This document shows, one piece after another, positions 33,545 through 42,056 of a stretch of DNA of 46,854 nt. The notes under the pieces are model-generated. The model worked only from the letters and a program-made list of their open reading frames with translations. It did not search any database and was not told where the DNA came from. Origin of the DNA: Butyrivibrio sp. (GTDB lineage Bacteria > Bacillota > Clostridia > Lachnospirales > Lachnospiraceae); assembly GCA_016297265.1 (NCBI GenBank), contig JAEDHB010000012.1, positions 1-46,854 on the forward strand. Direction: 5' to 3'. The position numbers were made by a program, and so were the translations under genes. Within the stretch, counting starts at the first letter, position 1; every line of letters begins with the position of its first letter.

Positions 33545-35413
33545 ATGGGAAAAATTATTGGAATCGATTTAGGAACAACAAACAGTTGTGTAGCCGTAAT
33601 GGAAGGTGGTAAACCGGTAGTTATCGCTAACACAGAAGGTATCAGAACAACACCTTCGGTTGTTGCATTTACAAAAACAGGAGAAAGACTTGTAGGTGAT
33701 CCTGCAAAACGTCAGGCAGTTACTAATGCTGACAAAACAATCTCTTCTATCAAGAGACATATGGGTACCGATTATAAGGTAACTATTGATGACAAAAAAT
33801 ATACTCCACAGGAAATTTCTGCTATGATTCTTCAGAAGCTTAAAGCTGATGCAGAAAGCTATCTTGGAGAGACTGTTTCAGAGGCAGTTATCACAGTTCC
33901 TGCTTACTTCAATGACGCTCAGCGTCAGGCTACAAAGGATGCAGGTAAGATAGCAGGTCTTGATGTAAAACGTATTATCAACGAGCCAACAGCTGCTGCT
34001 CTTGCATATGGTCTTGACAATGAATCAGAGCAGAAGGTTATGGTATACGACCTTGGTGGTGGTACATTCGATGTATCCATTATCGAAATCGGTGATGGCG
34101 TTATCGAAGTATTATCTACAAACGGTGATACAAGACTCGGTGGTGATGATTTTGATCAGGCAGTAGTTAACTGGATGCTCGATGAATTTAAGAAGGCTGA
34201 GGGCGTTGACTTATCAACAGATAAGATGGCTTTACAGAGAATTAAAGAAGCAGCTGAAAAAGCTAAGAAAGAGCTTTCATCTGCATCAACAACCAATATC
34301 AACCTTCCATATATCACAGCAACAGCTGATGGACCAAAACATTTTGATGTTAATCTTACAAGAGCAAAATTTGAAGAGCTTGTTCATGACCTTGTTGAGA
34401 GAACAGCAATACCTGTACAGAATGCAATGAAGGATGCAGGCCTCAATTACTCAGAGATATCAAAGGTTCTCTTAGTAGGTGGTTCAACACGTGTTCCTTG
34501 TGTACAGGAAAAAGTTAAACAGCTCACAGGTAAGGAGCCTAACAAATCTCTTAACCCTGATGAATGTGTTGCAGTTGGTGCTTCAATTCAGGGTGGTAAG
34601 CTTGCCGGAGATTCAGGTGCAGGCGACATCCTTCTCCTTGATGTAACACCACTTTCACTTTCAATTGAGACAATGGGTGGTATTGCTACAAGACTTATTG
34701 AAAGAAATACAACTATCCCGACCAAGAAGAGCCAGGTATTCTCTACGGCAGCTGATAATCAGACAGCAGTAGATATCAATGTACTTCAGGGTGAGAGACA
34801 GTTTGCTAAGGATAACAAATCACTTGGACAGTTCAGACTTGATGGTATCCCACCTGCAAAGAGAGGTGTACCACAGATCGAGGTTACATTTGATATTGAT
34901 GCAAACGGTATCGTTAATGTATCTGCAAAAGACCTCGGAACCGGAAAAGAGCAGCATATTACAATTACTTCAGGCTCTAATATGTCAGATGATGATATTG
35001 AAAAAGCAGTAAAAGAAGCTGCTGAGTTTGAAGCTCAGGATAAGAAACGTAAGGAAGGAATTGAAGCTCGTAACGAGGCTGATTCAATGGTATTCCAGAC
35101 ACAGAAAGCACTTGATGAAGTTGGCGATAAGGTCAGCGCAAGTGAAAAAGAAGCAGTGGAAGCTGATCTCAATGCACTCAAGGCAGTAGTTGACAGGACT
35201 ACACCTGAGACAATGACTGAGGCTGATGTTGAGGAAATCAAGGCTGCTAAGGAAAAACTTATGAACAGTGCTCAGGCACTTTTCGCTAAGCTCTATGAGC
35301 AGAATCAGGGAGCAGGAGCTGCAGGTCCTGATATGGGCGGAGCTTCAACTGCACAGGATGCCGGATATACACAGGATGATAATGTAGTTGACGGCGATTA
35401 CAGAGAAGTGTAA
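33545..35413 (+). CDS. dnaK: Molecular chaperone DnaK (Hsp70)
   Basis: The 622-residue chaperone has all hallmark motifs: GIDLGTTNSCVAVMEGGK at the N-terminus, the phosphate motif VYDLGGGTFDVSI, VGGSTRVP, the linker LLLDVTPLSLSIET and a C-terminal lid with a Gly-rich tail ending NVVDGDYREV. The ATG follows AAGGAGATAATAATC. Length and sequence are normal for a Firmicute DnaK. It folds and protects proteins with DnaJ and GrpE encoded on either side and is under HrcA control. Confidence 0.98.
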   Translation: MGKIIGIDLGTTNSCVAVMEGGKPVVIANTEGIRTTPSVVAFTKTGERLVGDPAKRQAVTNADKTISSIKRHMGTDYKVTIDDKKYTPQEISAMILQKLKADAESYLGETVSEAVITVPAYFNDAQRQATKDAGKIAGLDVKRIINEPTAAALAYGLDNESEQKVMVYDLGGGTFDVSIIEIGDGVIEVLSTNGDTRLGGDDFDQAVVNWMLDEFKKAEGVDLSTDKMALQRIKEAAEKAKKELSSASTTNINLPYITATADGPKHFDVNLTRAKFEELVHDLVERTAIPVQNAMKDAGLNYSEISKVLLVGGSTRVPCVQEKVKQLTGKEPNKSLNPDECVAVGASIQGGKLAGDSGAGDILLLDVTPLSLSIETMGGIATRLIERNTTIPTKKSQVFSTAADNQTAVDINVLQGERQFAKDNKSLGQFRLDGIPPAKRGVPQIEVTFDIDANGIVNVSAKDLGTGKEQHITITSGSNMSDDDIEKAVKEAAEFEAQDKKRKEGIEARNEADSMVFQTQKALDEVGDKVSASEKEAVEADLNALKAVVDRTTPETMTEADVEEIKAAKEKLMNSAQALFAKLYEQNQGAGAAGPDMGGASTAQDAGYTQDDNVVDGDYREV

Positions 35414-35440
35414 AATAGCGAAAGAATGATTTGATTCATG

Positions 35441-35464
35441 GCGACGGGGCATATGCTCCGTCGC
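35441..35464 (+). other. Stable hairpin between dnaK and dnaJ
   Basis: The 24 bases at 35441-35464 are almost fully self-complementary (GCGACGG...CCGTCGC around GCATATGC). No T run follows directly, so it is more likely an mRNA processing or stabilising stem, or a partial attenuator that lowers dnaJ relative to dnaK, than a full terminator. Confidence 0.65.
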
Positions 35465-35495
35465 ATTAGTGTTAGTTTTTGCGGAGGAACATATT

Positions 35496-36620
35496 ATGGC
35501 AGATAAAAGAGACTATTATGAAGTCCTTGGTGTGTCAAAAGATGCAGATGATGCTGCGTTAAAAAAGGCATATAGAGTTTTAGCAAAAAAATACCATCCC
35601 GATACCAATCCGGGTGATAAGGAAGCTGAAGCTAAATTTAAGGAGGCTTCAGAAGCATATGCTATTCTCAGTGATCCTCAGAAACGTCAGCAATACGACC
35701 AGTTTGGTCATGCTGCATTTGAAAATGGCGGAAACGGAGGTTATTCAGGCGGCTTCGATTTTGAAGACATGGGAGATATTTTCGGAGATATTTTCGGAGA
35801 TTTGTTCGGCGGCGGAAGAAGACGCAACAACAACGGTCCTCAAAAAGGAGCAAATGTTCACACTTCAGTAAGAATTTCCTTTGAGGAAGCCGTATTTGGA
35901 TGCGACAAGGAATTAGATTTGAATTTGAAGGACCCATGTCCAACTTGTAAGGGAAGCGGAGCAAAACCGGGAACAGAGCCTGTAAGCTGTGGAAAGTGCG
36001 GAGGTACAGGACAGGTAACATATACACAACAGTCCCTGTTCGGAATGGTGCGCAATGTGGCAACATGTCCTGACTGCCAGGGAAAGGGCAAAATAGTAAA
36101 AGAAAAATGTACGGAATGCTACGGCTCCGGATATATATCAAAGCGCAGAAAAATTCAGGTATCCATTCCTGCAGGAATCAGTGACGGACAGAGTATAAGA
36201 CTTCGCGACAAGGGTGAGCCGGGCAAAAACGGTGGAGGAAGAGGCGATTTGCTGGTTGAGGTTAATGTATCCTCTTCAAAGGAATTCCAGAGACAGGATA
36301 CAACTATTTTCTCAACAGTACCTATCAGCTTTGCAGATGCTGCACTTGGAGCTACCATCAGAATTAAAACTGTTGACGGTGAAGTTGAATATGATATTAA
36401 GCCGGGCACACAGACGGATACAAAGGTAAGATTAAAAGGAAAAGGTGTTCCGTCACTCAGAAACAGTCAGATTCGTGGTGACCACTATGTAACCTTGGTT
36501 GTATCGGTTCCTACAAAGCTTAATGAGGAGCAGAAGGAGGCCCTTATCGCCTTCGATACAGCAATGCATGACGGCGTCCATCGTGAGGACAAAAAGAAGA
36601 AAAAAGGTTTGTTTAAATAA
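35496..36620 (+). CDS. dnaJ: Co-chaperone DnaJ (Hsp40)
   Basis: The 374-residue protein has the J domain with the HPD motif (KKYHPDTN), the Gly/Phe-rich linker (NGGYSGGFDFEDMGDIFGD), four CxxCxGxG zinc-binding repeats (CPTCKGSG, CGKCGGTG, CPDCQGKG, CTECYGSG) and the C-terminal substrate-binding domains. It stimulates DnaK ATPase activity and delivers substrates. I use ATG 35496 behind GGAGGA; an in-frame GTG at 35469 has no such site. The next gene begins one base after its stop. Confidence 0.97.
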   Translation: MADKRDYYEVLGVSKDADDAALKKAYRVLAKKYHPDTNPGDKEAEAKFKEASEAYAILSDPQKRQQYDQFGHAAFENGGNGGYSGGFDFEDMGDIFGDIFGDLFGGGRRRNNNGPQKGANVHTSVRISFEEAVFGCDKELDLNLKDPCPTCKGSGAKPGTEPVSCGKCGGTGQVTYTQQSLFGMVRNVATCPDCQGKGKIVKEKCTECYGSGYISKRRKIQVSIPAGISDGQSIRLRDKGEPGKNGGGRGDLLVEVNVSSSKEFQRQDTTIFSTVPISFADAALGATIRIKTVDGEVEYDIKPGTQTDTKVRLKGKGVPSLRNSQIRGDHYVTLVVSVPTKLNEEQKEALIAFDTAMHDGVHREDKKKKKGLFK

Positions 36621-36621
36621 T

Positions 36622-38445
36622 ATGCAGTATAATAATGCACAATATATGGCAATTAAGCATGGGGTTAAACCCATGCTGGTGATTGCCGGCCCGGGTTCAG
36701 GTAAGACAACAGTGCTTACCTCCCGTGTAAAATATCTTATCGAGAAATATCAGGTTAAGCCTGAAAAAATTCTTGTCATAACATTTACCAAGGCTGCGGC
36801 AAAAGAGATGGAAAGCCGTTTTGCTTCGCTTATGGGGCAGAAAAGCATGGTTTCTTTTGGCACGTTTCACGCAGTTTTTTTCAAAATTCTCAGAAGTGTA
36901 TACAATTACAATATAGACAATATAATCAGGGAAGACAGGCGGAATTTTATTCTGCGACAGGCGGTTGAGAGAAGTGGTGCAGAACCGGATGATATGAATG
37001 AGTTCATAGAACTCATTTCTGGTGAAATCAGTCGTGTGAAGACGAATATGTATGATATTAATGCATATTCCTCCACCAACTGCGCTCGGGATGTATTTTG
37101 TAAGATATTTAATTTTTACAAGGATTCGCTAAGACAGCGACGGCTTATCGATTTTGACGATATGCTTTTGGATTGTTATAAGCTTTTACGGGAAAGACAG
37201 GATGTGCAGAAGGCCTGGCAAAACAAGTATGAATATATTCTGGTGGATGAATTTCAGGACATTAATCCTATTCAGTATGAAATTGTGAAAATGCTGGCCC
37301 TGCCGCAGAATAATCTTTTTATTGTGGGGGATGACGACCAGAGTATATATGGATTCAGGGGGTCAAAACCGGAAATAATGCTTGGCTTTAAGAAGGATTA
37401 CCCTGATGCAAAAATAGTTGTGCTGGATACAAATTACAGGTGCTCCGGAAATATTGTGGAGGCGGCAGGACGTGTGATTGCCAACAATAAAACCAGATTT
37501 GATAAAAACATATCCACCATCAATGATGCAGGAGCAAAAGTGGATATTCTTGAGTTTCGCAATATGAATGAGGAATATGAAAGAATTGCAATGGATATCA
37601 GAAAGGGCATTTTTGCCGGAAAGTCGCCTCAGGATTATGCCATTCTTTTCAGAACAAATTCAATCGCTGCGCCATTGGTCAGAAAACTTATGGAAATGAA
37701 TATTTCTTTTTCGATTAAGGATGGTATTCCGAATGTGTTTGAGCATTGGATTGCTAAGGATATTATTACGTATATCAATATTGCGCTGGGGAACCGCAGA
37801 AGGTCGGATTTTCTGCAGATAATCAACAAGCCTAAAAGGTATATCGGAAGAGATTATCTGACCTCGGAGACGGTATCTTTTGAAGAGCTGGAAAAATACT
37901 ACGAAGACAAAAAATACATGCTGGAGAAGCTTGATAAACTGAAATCCGACTTGTGCAGAATCAGCACTATGCCGCCTTATGCGATGGTAAATTATATTCG
38001 TAAGGGGGTGGGATATGATGACTACCTTGCGGAATTTGCGGATAATCATGGAATTGAGGCGGAGGAACTGTATGCCGTTGCGGATGAAATAATGGAAAGC
38101 TCCTCAGACTTTGGGCATATAAAATTGTGGTTTGATTACATAAAGGATTATTCCAAAATACTTAAGGAAAAGGCACGGCAGTCCGGTATGGATAATTCGG
38201 GAGTGGTTTTAACCACAATGCACAGTTCAAAGGGACTGGAATATGACACCGTATATATTATTGATGCCAATGAGGAAATCACTCCTCATAAAAAATCCGT
38301 ATTTGAAAGTGAGATAGAGGAAGAAAGACGAATGTTCTATGTGGCGATGACCAGGGCAAAAAATAAGCTGGTTATCACTTATCCGAAGGTCAGATTCAAC
38401 AAGGAAATGGAAGTGTCAAGATTTATTAACGAAATAATGCAATGA
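36622..38445 (+). CDS. UvrD/PcrA-type superfamily 1 DNA helicase, short form
   Basis: The 607-residue protein has the SF1A motifs in order: Walker A AGPGSGKTTV, Ia VITFTKAAAKEM, II LVDEFQDINPIQYE, III GDDDQSIYGFRG, IV region TNYRCSGNIVEAA, V TTMHSSKGLEYDTVYII and VI EEERRMFYVAMTRAKNKL. It is about 130 residues shorter than PcrA or UvrD and lacks their C-terminal tail. It likely unwinds DNA 3'-5' in repair. Its ATG is one base after the dnaJ stop and no clear ribosome binding site is present, so it is probably translated by coupling to dnaJ and shares heat-shock control. A symmetrical hairpin follows. Confidence 0.9.
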   Translation: MQYNNAQYMAIKHGVKPMLVIAGPGSGKTTVLTSRVKYLIEKYQVKPEKILVITFTKAAAKEMESRFASLMGQKSMVSFGTFHAVFFKILRSVYNYNIDNIIREDRRNFILRQAVERSGAEPDDMNEFIELISGEISRVKTNMYDINAYSSTNCARDVFCKIFNFYKDSLRQRRLIDFDDMLLDCYKLLRERQDVQKAWQNKYEYILVDEFQDINPIQYEIVKMLALPQNNLFIVGDDDQSIYGFRGSKPEIMLGFKKDYPDAKIVVLDTNYRCSGNIVEAAGRVIANNKTRFDKNISTINDAGAKVDILEFRNMNEEYERIAMDIRKGIFAGKSPQDYAILFRTNSIAAPLVRKLMEMNISFSIKDGIPNVFEHWIAKDIITYINIALGNRRRSDFLQIINKPKRYIGRDYLTSETVSFEELEKYYEDKKYMLEKLDKLKSDLCRISTMPPYAMVNYIRKGVGYDDYLAEFADNHGIEAEELYAVADEIMESSSDFGHIKLWFDYIKDYSKILKEKARQSGMDNSGVVLTTMHSSKGLEYDTVYIIDANEEITPHKKSVFESEIEEERRMFYVAMTRAKNKLVITYPKVRFNKEMEVSRFINEIMQ

Positions 38446-38472
38446 AAGCTGCCCCTGCGGGCAGCTTTCATT
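38441..38472. terminator. Symmetrical hairpin between converging genes
   Basis: AATGAAAGCTGCCC and GGGCAGCTTTCATT form a perfect 14-bp stem with loop CTGC, containing the uvrD-like stop codon. The T run is short, but on both strands it is the only terminator candidate between the two converging genes. Confidence 0.75.
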
Positions 38473-38473
38473 G

Positions 38474-40495
38474 TTATTTGTTGAAATATGCTCTTGTCTC
38501 TTTAATTTCCTTAGGAACAGGTAAACCTTTTGCTTCAAGTGACTGGATAACCAAGTCGAAATGGTGTTTTTGAAGCTGGCACTGTCTTTCGTATATCTCC
38601 ATGCCCTTGGTGTAGGCCGGATTGGCGCTCAATTCGGTTCGGATGTTTTTGTTAAAAGGACAATATTTTGAGAGAATAAGCCTTGAAACCTTATTGAGTT
38701 TATTGATTCCCTTTGATTCATATATAATCCAGTGCTCGTAATCCTTGGCAAAAGCTTCGGCATAGTTGTTACGGACATTGATAAGCGTGGATTTGATTTT
38801 ATCTTTTATTGCATCCGTAAGGTCCTTGTTCTTTTTGTAAAACTGAATATAATCATAATATTCTGAAGTAAGGGATTTCTCACTCAGGTTATTCCAATAC
38901 ATTCCCTGTATTCTCTTGCAGATTTCCCATCTGTATTTGCCCAAAATATTGTAGATGAGCACCTCGGTGTTGGCGTTGCACATTATTGGAAGCATAAATC
39001 TTGCGCTTGAGGAACGGTCCCTGCCTTCGATTTCCTGCCACATAACTCCATAAGTTCCCAGACATGGAGTGAGAATGAAATTCGGAAGAACTTCGGTATA
39101 TATGTATTCTTTTGTGATATTATTTTTCTCATTAGAATAGAGCGAAGACCTGAAAAACAGCGAAAAATCAATATTTCTTGCATAATTGATAATTCTCATG
39201 ACAGTCTCGGCCGTGGTAATAATGCTGTCCAGAGGTTTCATAATATTTTCTTCAATGAGAATTGGTGTAAAAGAACTTGCTTTTCCATAGGTCATACGGT
39301 GAACCTGACGGAACATATTGTTGATTTCGTATTTGAGCATTAAGTCAGTGTCGTTCTCTGCACCCATAGGGAGGCGGCCGTTTTTCTGCTCCTCCTTGAT
39401 GTATTCGTCATAGCTTTGGTCGAACTGGTTTTTGGACGGTGTTTTCTCGCCCCACATTATATGCTTAAGCCAGTTGTACATGGTATATACATGGCTGTTG
39501 TTGCAGGCACCTTCGATTGTGTCGCAAAGGCGGAAAAGGATTGCTGCATTTTTTTTGCCGACGAGACGCTCGTCCAGATAACCGAAATGTAAAAACATTT
39601 TGACGTAATTCGGAACATTGTCATCACTTATTGACTGCAAAAATGCCCTGTAGTATATGTCGTAAAATATCTCGGAGAGAGATTTCCTCAGCTGTCTTGT
39701 GTCATCATCCGTTGCAAGTTTTGAGTTGCAATTGACAAATGCGTTCATCCTGTTGCGGTACTCCGTGATTTCCTCCCCGGAATATCTGCAATATGCAAGT
39801 ATTTTGTGGAAAGAACTGGTTAGAATTGCATATATATCATCATCAGAAAAATCTTTGGCTCCAAGCAGGGAGGTTATATCGTTATCCACAGAAGGGATTT
39901 CTTCAACCGGAGGTACATATTCCTTATTGATATGCAGAATGTCCGCCATAACCCGACATGCGTCATGAAGGGAGCTTGCGAAAAGAATAAGTCTGTTAAG
40001 TTCTGCGTTAATCAGGTTGGAGGAGGCTGAAAAGTATTTTGTAAATATCTCACGGTTGAGAGTACTCAGCGTATTGTAATAATCCAACTCCCATTTGTTG
40101 ATTCTTGCATCCGGCGTGAAATCAGGCTTGTCCTTGCGAACCTTGATGCTGAGCGAGAGATATGTCTTAATCAGCTGAAGGATTCCGTTGACCGCCGCTT
40201 CAAATATGGCAACCGGATTCTCAAGCTCCTTTACGATTCCTACCAGGTCATTGATGGAGGAAAAAGGTATTGCAATCGCCTCACATTCTGTTTCCGCAAC
40301 ATATGAATAGCACGCGATGCCAAAGCAGGAATCTGTTAATCCGATGATACAATTCTCTGTGACCGGATACTGCGCATAGCTTGCATACATTGTAACGGTA
40401 CCACTTTTAAGCAGCAGCAATTTGTCGATATCATCGCCGGTCATATAAATAACCTCGTTCGGCTGATATTTTACAATTGAATTATTCTTTCCCAT
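38474..40495 (-). CDS. Large protein with N-terminal cyclic-nucleotide-binding-like domain
   Basis: The first 110-120 residues have the Crp-type jelly-roll pattern (QPNEVIYMTGDDIDKLLLL, LKSGTVTMY, then CEAIAIPFSSINDLV where the phosphate-binding cassette and following helix would be). The remaining 550 residues are mostly predicted helical and contain no motif I know; there is no helix-turn-helix at the C-terminus, no membrane segment and no catalytic signature. At 673 residues it is far larger than Crp/Fnr regulators. Similar large cNMP-domain proteins are seen in Lachnospiraceae, but I know of no function. No good ribosome binding site is visible. It lies alone on the minus strand. Confidence 0.75.
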   Translation of the reverse strand: MGKNNSIVKYQPNEVIYMTGDDIDKLLLLKSGTVTMYASYAQYPVTENCIIGLTDSCFGIACYSYVAETECEAIAIPFSSINDLVGIVKELENPVAIFEAAVNGILQLIKTYLSLSIKVRKDKPDFTPDARINKWELDYYNTLSTLNREIFTKYFSASSNLINAELNRLILFASSLHDACRVMADILHINKEYVPPVEEIPSVDNDITSLLGAKDFSDDDIYAILTSSFHKILAYCRYSGEEITEYRNRMNAFVNCNSKLATDDDTRQLRKSLSEIFYDIYYRAFLQSISDDNVPNYVKMFLHFGYLDERLVGKKNAAILFRLCDTIEGACNNSHVYTMYNWLKHIMWGEKTPSKNQFDQSYDEYIKEEQKNGRLPMGAENDTDLMLKYEINNMFRQVHRMTYGKASSFTPILIEENIMKPLDSIITTAETVMRIINYARNIDFSLFFRSSLYSNEKNNITKEYIYTEVLPNFILTPCLGTYGVMWQEIEGRDRSSSARFMLPIMCNANTEVLIYNILGKYRWEICKRIQGMYWNNLSEKSLTSEYYDYIQFYKKNKDLTDAIKDKIKSTLINVRNNYAEAFAKDYEHWIIYESKGINKLNKVSRLILSKYCPFNKNIRTELSANPAYTKGMEIYERQCQLQKHHFDLVIQSLEAKGLPVPKEIKETRAYFNK

Positions 40496-40522
40496 ATCTT
40501 GTCAGGTCTGATTGAATTAAGT

Positions 40523-40528
40523 ATTATA
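40523..40528 (-). promoter_or_regulatory. Candidate -10 element for the cNMP-domain gene
   Basis: TATAAT on the minus strand, 28 bp upstream of the start codon. No acceptable -35 box is found at the right distance. Confidence 0.35.
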
Positions 40529-40641
40529 AAACAATCGGACGACTCCTTATTAATAATTATTTTTCATTTAAAACATATATATAAATAGTACCTTGAAATA
40601 TGTTTATCGTCAATAAAATTATATACTTTGAACATATTTTG

Positions 40642-40650
40642 TGATACAAT
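40642..40650 (+). promoter_or_regulatory. Extended -10 promoter for the zinc-ribbon/Mrr pair
   Basis: TG-A-TACAAT with no clear -35. It lies about 30 bp before the ATG at 40679. Confidence 0.45.
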
Positions 40651-40678
40651 GTTTTAAAATGGTTTTGGGGTGATTGAT

Positions 40679-41179
40679 ATGCCTGTTATTGCATTTTTAA
40701 TTGTCGCATTTGTGGTGATTAATCTTTTGAAAACATCACGAATAGACGGCAAGGATAAGAAACCGATTGAGAATGATATGAGCAGACCGGTTAATCAGAG
40801 ACCGCCTGTGGGTAGTGCCGGCAATACTAAGCCTGTTCCGAATACGGGAACGGCATTCAATGCAGGAGCTGCCGCGAATACGGGGATGGCTGCTAATACA
40901 GGGACTGCGACCGTAAGACCGAATGTCAATAATATGCCGGGACATGGGCATGCAGCCTGTCAGACGGATGTGTTGTATAATAGACAGAGCAGCTTTGACG
41001 AGTCCAAGCACCCGCGACTGGATGCGGAACAGGGGATAATTGCGATGAGATATGATACATGGCAGAGTGTGCCCCATAATACCAGAATAGTAAGGTGCTG
41101 TTACTGTGGTGCTCTCAACGGTGTGAGTGCAAGGGGCAATTCAGTATATAAGTGCTATTTTTGCTGGAGGAAATTATAG
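40679..41179 (+). CDS. Membrane protein with low-complexity linker and C-terminal zinc ribbon
   Basis: The 166-residue protein starts directly with a membrane segment (PVIAFLIVAFVVINLL), then a low-complexity Asn/Thr/Gly/Ala linker with repeated NTGTA/NAGAA/NTGMA units, and ends with a zinc ribbon: CCYC, then CYFC 20 residues later (about residues 140-163). The ribbon is probably in the cytoplasm, tethered to the membrane by a flexible linker. I use ATG 40679 behind GGGGTGAT; a GTG at 40670 lies inside that site. The Mrr-like gene begins on the base after its stop codon, so the two are translationally coupled. Function unknown. Confidence 0.75.
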   Translation: MPVIAFLIVAFVVINLLKTSRIDGKDKKPIENDMSRPVNQRPPVGSAGNTKPVPNTGTAFNAGAAANTGMAANTGTATVRPNVNNMPGHGHAACQTDVLYNRQSSFDESKHPRLDAEQGIIAMRYDTWQSVPHNTRIVRCCYCGALNGVSARGNSVYKCYFCWRKL

Positions 41180-41620
41180 ATGATAATTAATGATAAGAAG
41201 AATTTTTTGGATATAATTGCGAAGGTATTGCATGGACTGGGATACAGCAATGTGAAAAAACAGGAGAACGGAAAGGATATTACGGCGGACAAGGATCATG
41301 TGAAATATATTTTCCGTTGCAAATATGATATTGATGCAATCGGCGCAAAATATATCGAAGAATTTGCCGGCAATGTCAACGGATATGACAAAATGGTCTA
41401 TGTAACCAACAGCTCCTTTATCCCGGCAGCGAAGAATTCGGCGGAGAGCAATAATATTGAACTCTGGGACCGCAATGTTGTTGATCGACTCAGTATTGCG
41501 ATGCATGAGGATATTGTTGATGAAATAGTCGAAAAAAAGAAATTCCCGGTAGTTCCGGTAGTGATTGCGATTGTTCTGACAGTTGCAATAGCATTTGTGC
41601 TTTGGAAATTTGTATTATAA
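41180..41620 (+). CDS. Membrane-anchored Mrr-like restriction-endonuclease-fold protein
   Basis: The 146-residue product has the Mrr_cat pattern: an N-terminal helix (FLDIIAKVLHGLGY), Asp33 in KDITADKD, then KYIFRCKY, a helix (GAKYIEEFAGNV), YDKMVYVTNSSFIPAAKN, and a final ELWDRNVVDRL, followed by one C-terminal membrane segment (VVPVVIAIVLTVAIAFVLW). In active Mrr-type nucleases the second motif is QCK or ExK; here it reads R46-C47-K48, so activity is uncertain. The start follows directly on the zinc-ribbon gene's stop, with GGAGG 9 bp upstream. A tail-anchored nuclease domain paired with a membrane zinc-ribbon protein is unusual. It may act on DNA at the membrane or be a non-catalytic DNA-binding protein. 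Confidence 0.72.
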   Translation: MIINDKKNFLDIIAKVLHGLGYSNVKKQENGKDITADKDHVKYIFRCKYDIDAIGAKYIEEFAGNVNGYDKMVYVTNSSFIPAAKNSAESNNIELWDRNVVDRLSIAMHEDIVDEIVEKKKFPVVPVVIAIVLTVAIAFVLWKFVL

Positions 41621-41635
41621 GTACAGAAAAGCAAT

Positions 41636-41672
41636 AAGGCGAGGATACTTCACAGGTATCTTCGCCTTGTTT
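41636..41672 (+). terminator. Rho-independent terminator after the Mrr-like gene
   Basis: AAGGCGAGGATAC (41636-41648) pairs with GTATCTTCGCCTT (41656-41668), one G-U pair, followed by GTTT. Confidence 0.75.
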
Positions 41673-41691
41673 ACTATTATCTAAAAGGAGA

Positions 41692-41716
41692 GTCGTCTTG
41701 TTGGGGACAAGACGAC
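41692..41716 (+). other. Perfect hairpin of unknown role in a long gap
   Basis: GTCGTCTTGT, loop TGGGG, ACAAGACGAC is a perfect 10-bp stem without a T run, preceded by AAAAGGAG. The whole gap 41621-42056 holds the terminator at 41636, this stem, a second stem (AAGAAAAAG/CTTTTTCTT within 41729-41752), a possible 16-codon reading frame at 41726-41776, then very AT-rich DNA and the GGDEF promoter. Confidence 0.55.
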
Positions 41717-41943
41717 CGGATAGGAATGAAGAAAAAGATAAACTTTTTCTTTGGTTTGGTACGTAAATTAGAATAACAGATAAATAAGTCGAAAGTGTGA
41801 ACCATTTATAAAAAAAATATAATCTTTATAAATCTATAATTAATAAATAATATATTTTACCTAAAATCAACAAAATCAGCTTTTTTTTTCAAATAAATAC
41901 CTTTTTTGTGGAGGTTAAAAACAAATATCCTTGTGCAGTCTTG

Positions 41944-41972
41944 TTGCAAATTTTGGGTAAAGGTAGTAAAAT
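41944..41972 (+). promoter_or_regulatory. Sigma-A promoter of the GGDEF gene
   Basis: TTGCAA (41944-41949), 17 bp, TAAAAT (41967-41972). The leader to the ATG is about 78 nt of AT-rich sequence. Confidence 0.65.
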
Positions 41973-42056
41973 ATCTATGAGAAAATATTTTGTTAAAAAT
42001 AATATAATATTCATTTTTTGATATGGATATTAATATAATAATAATTGGGTGTTGCT

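Noticed and set aside
41726..41776. A 16-codon peptide gene (starts MKKKINFF)
   Set aside because: The ribosome binding site is too close to the ATG and the sequence also forms a hairpin; too short to support as a gene without other evidence.
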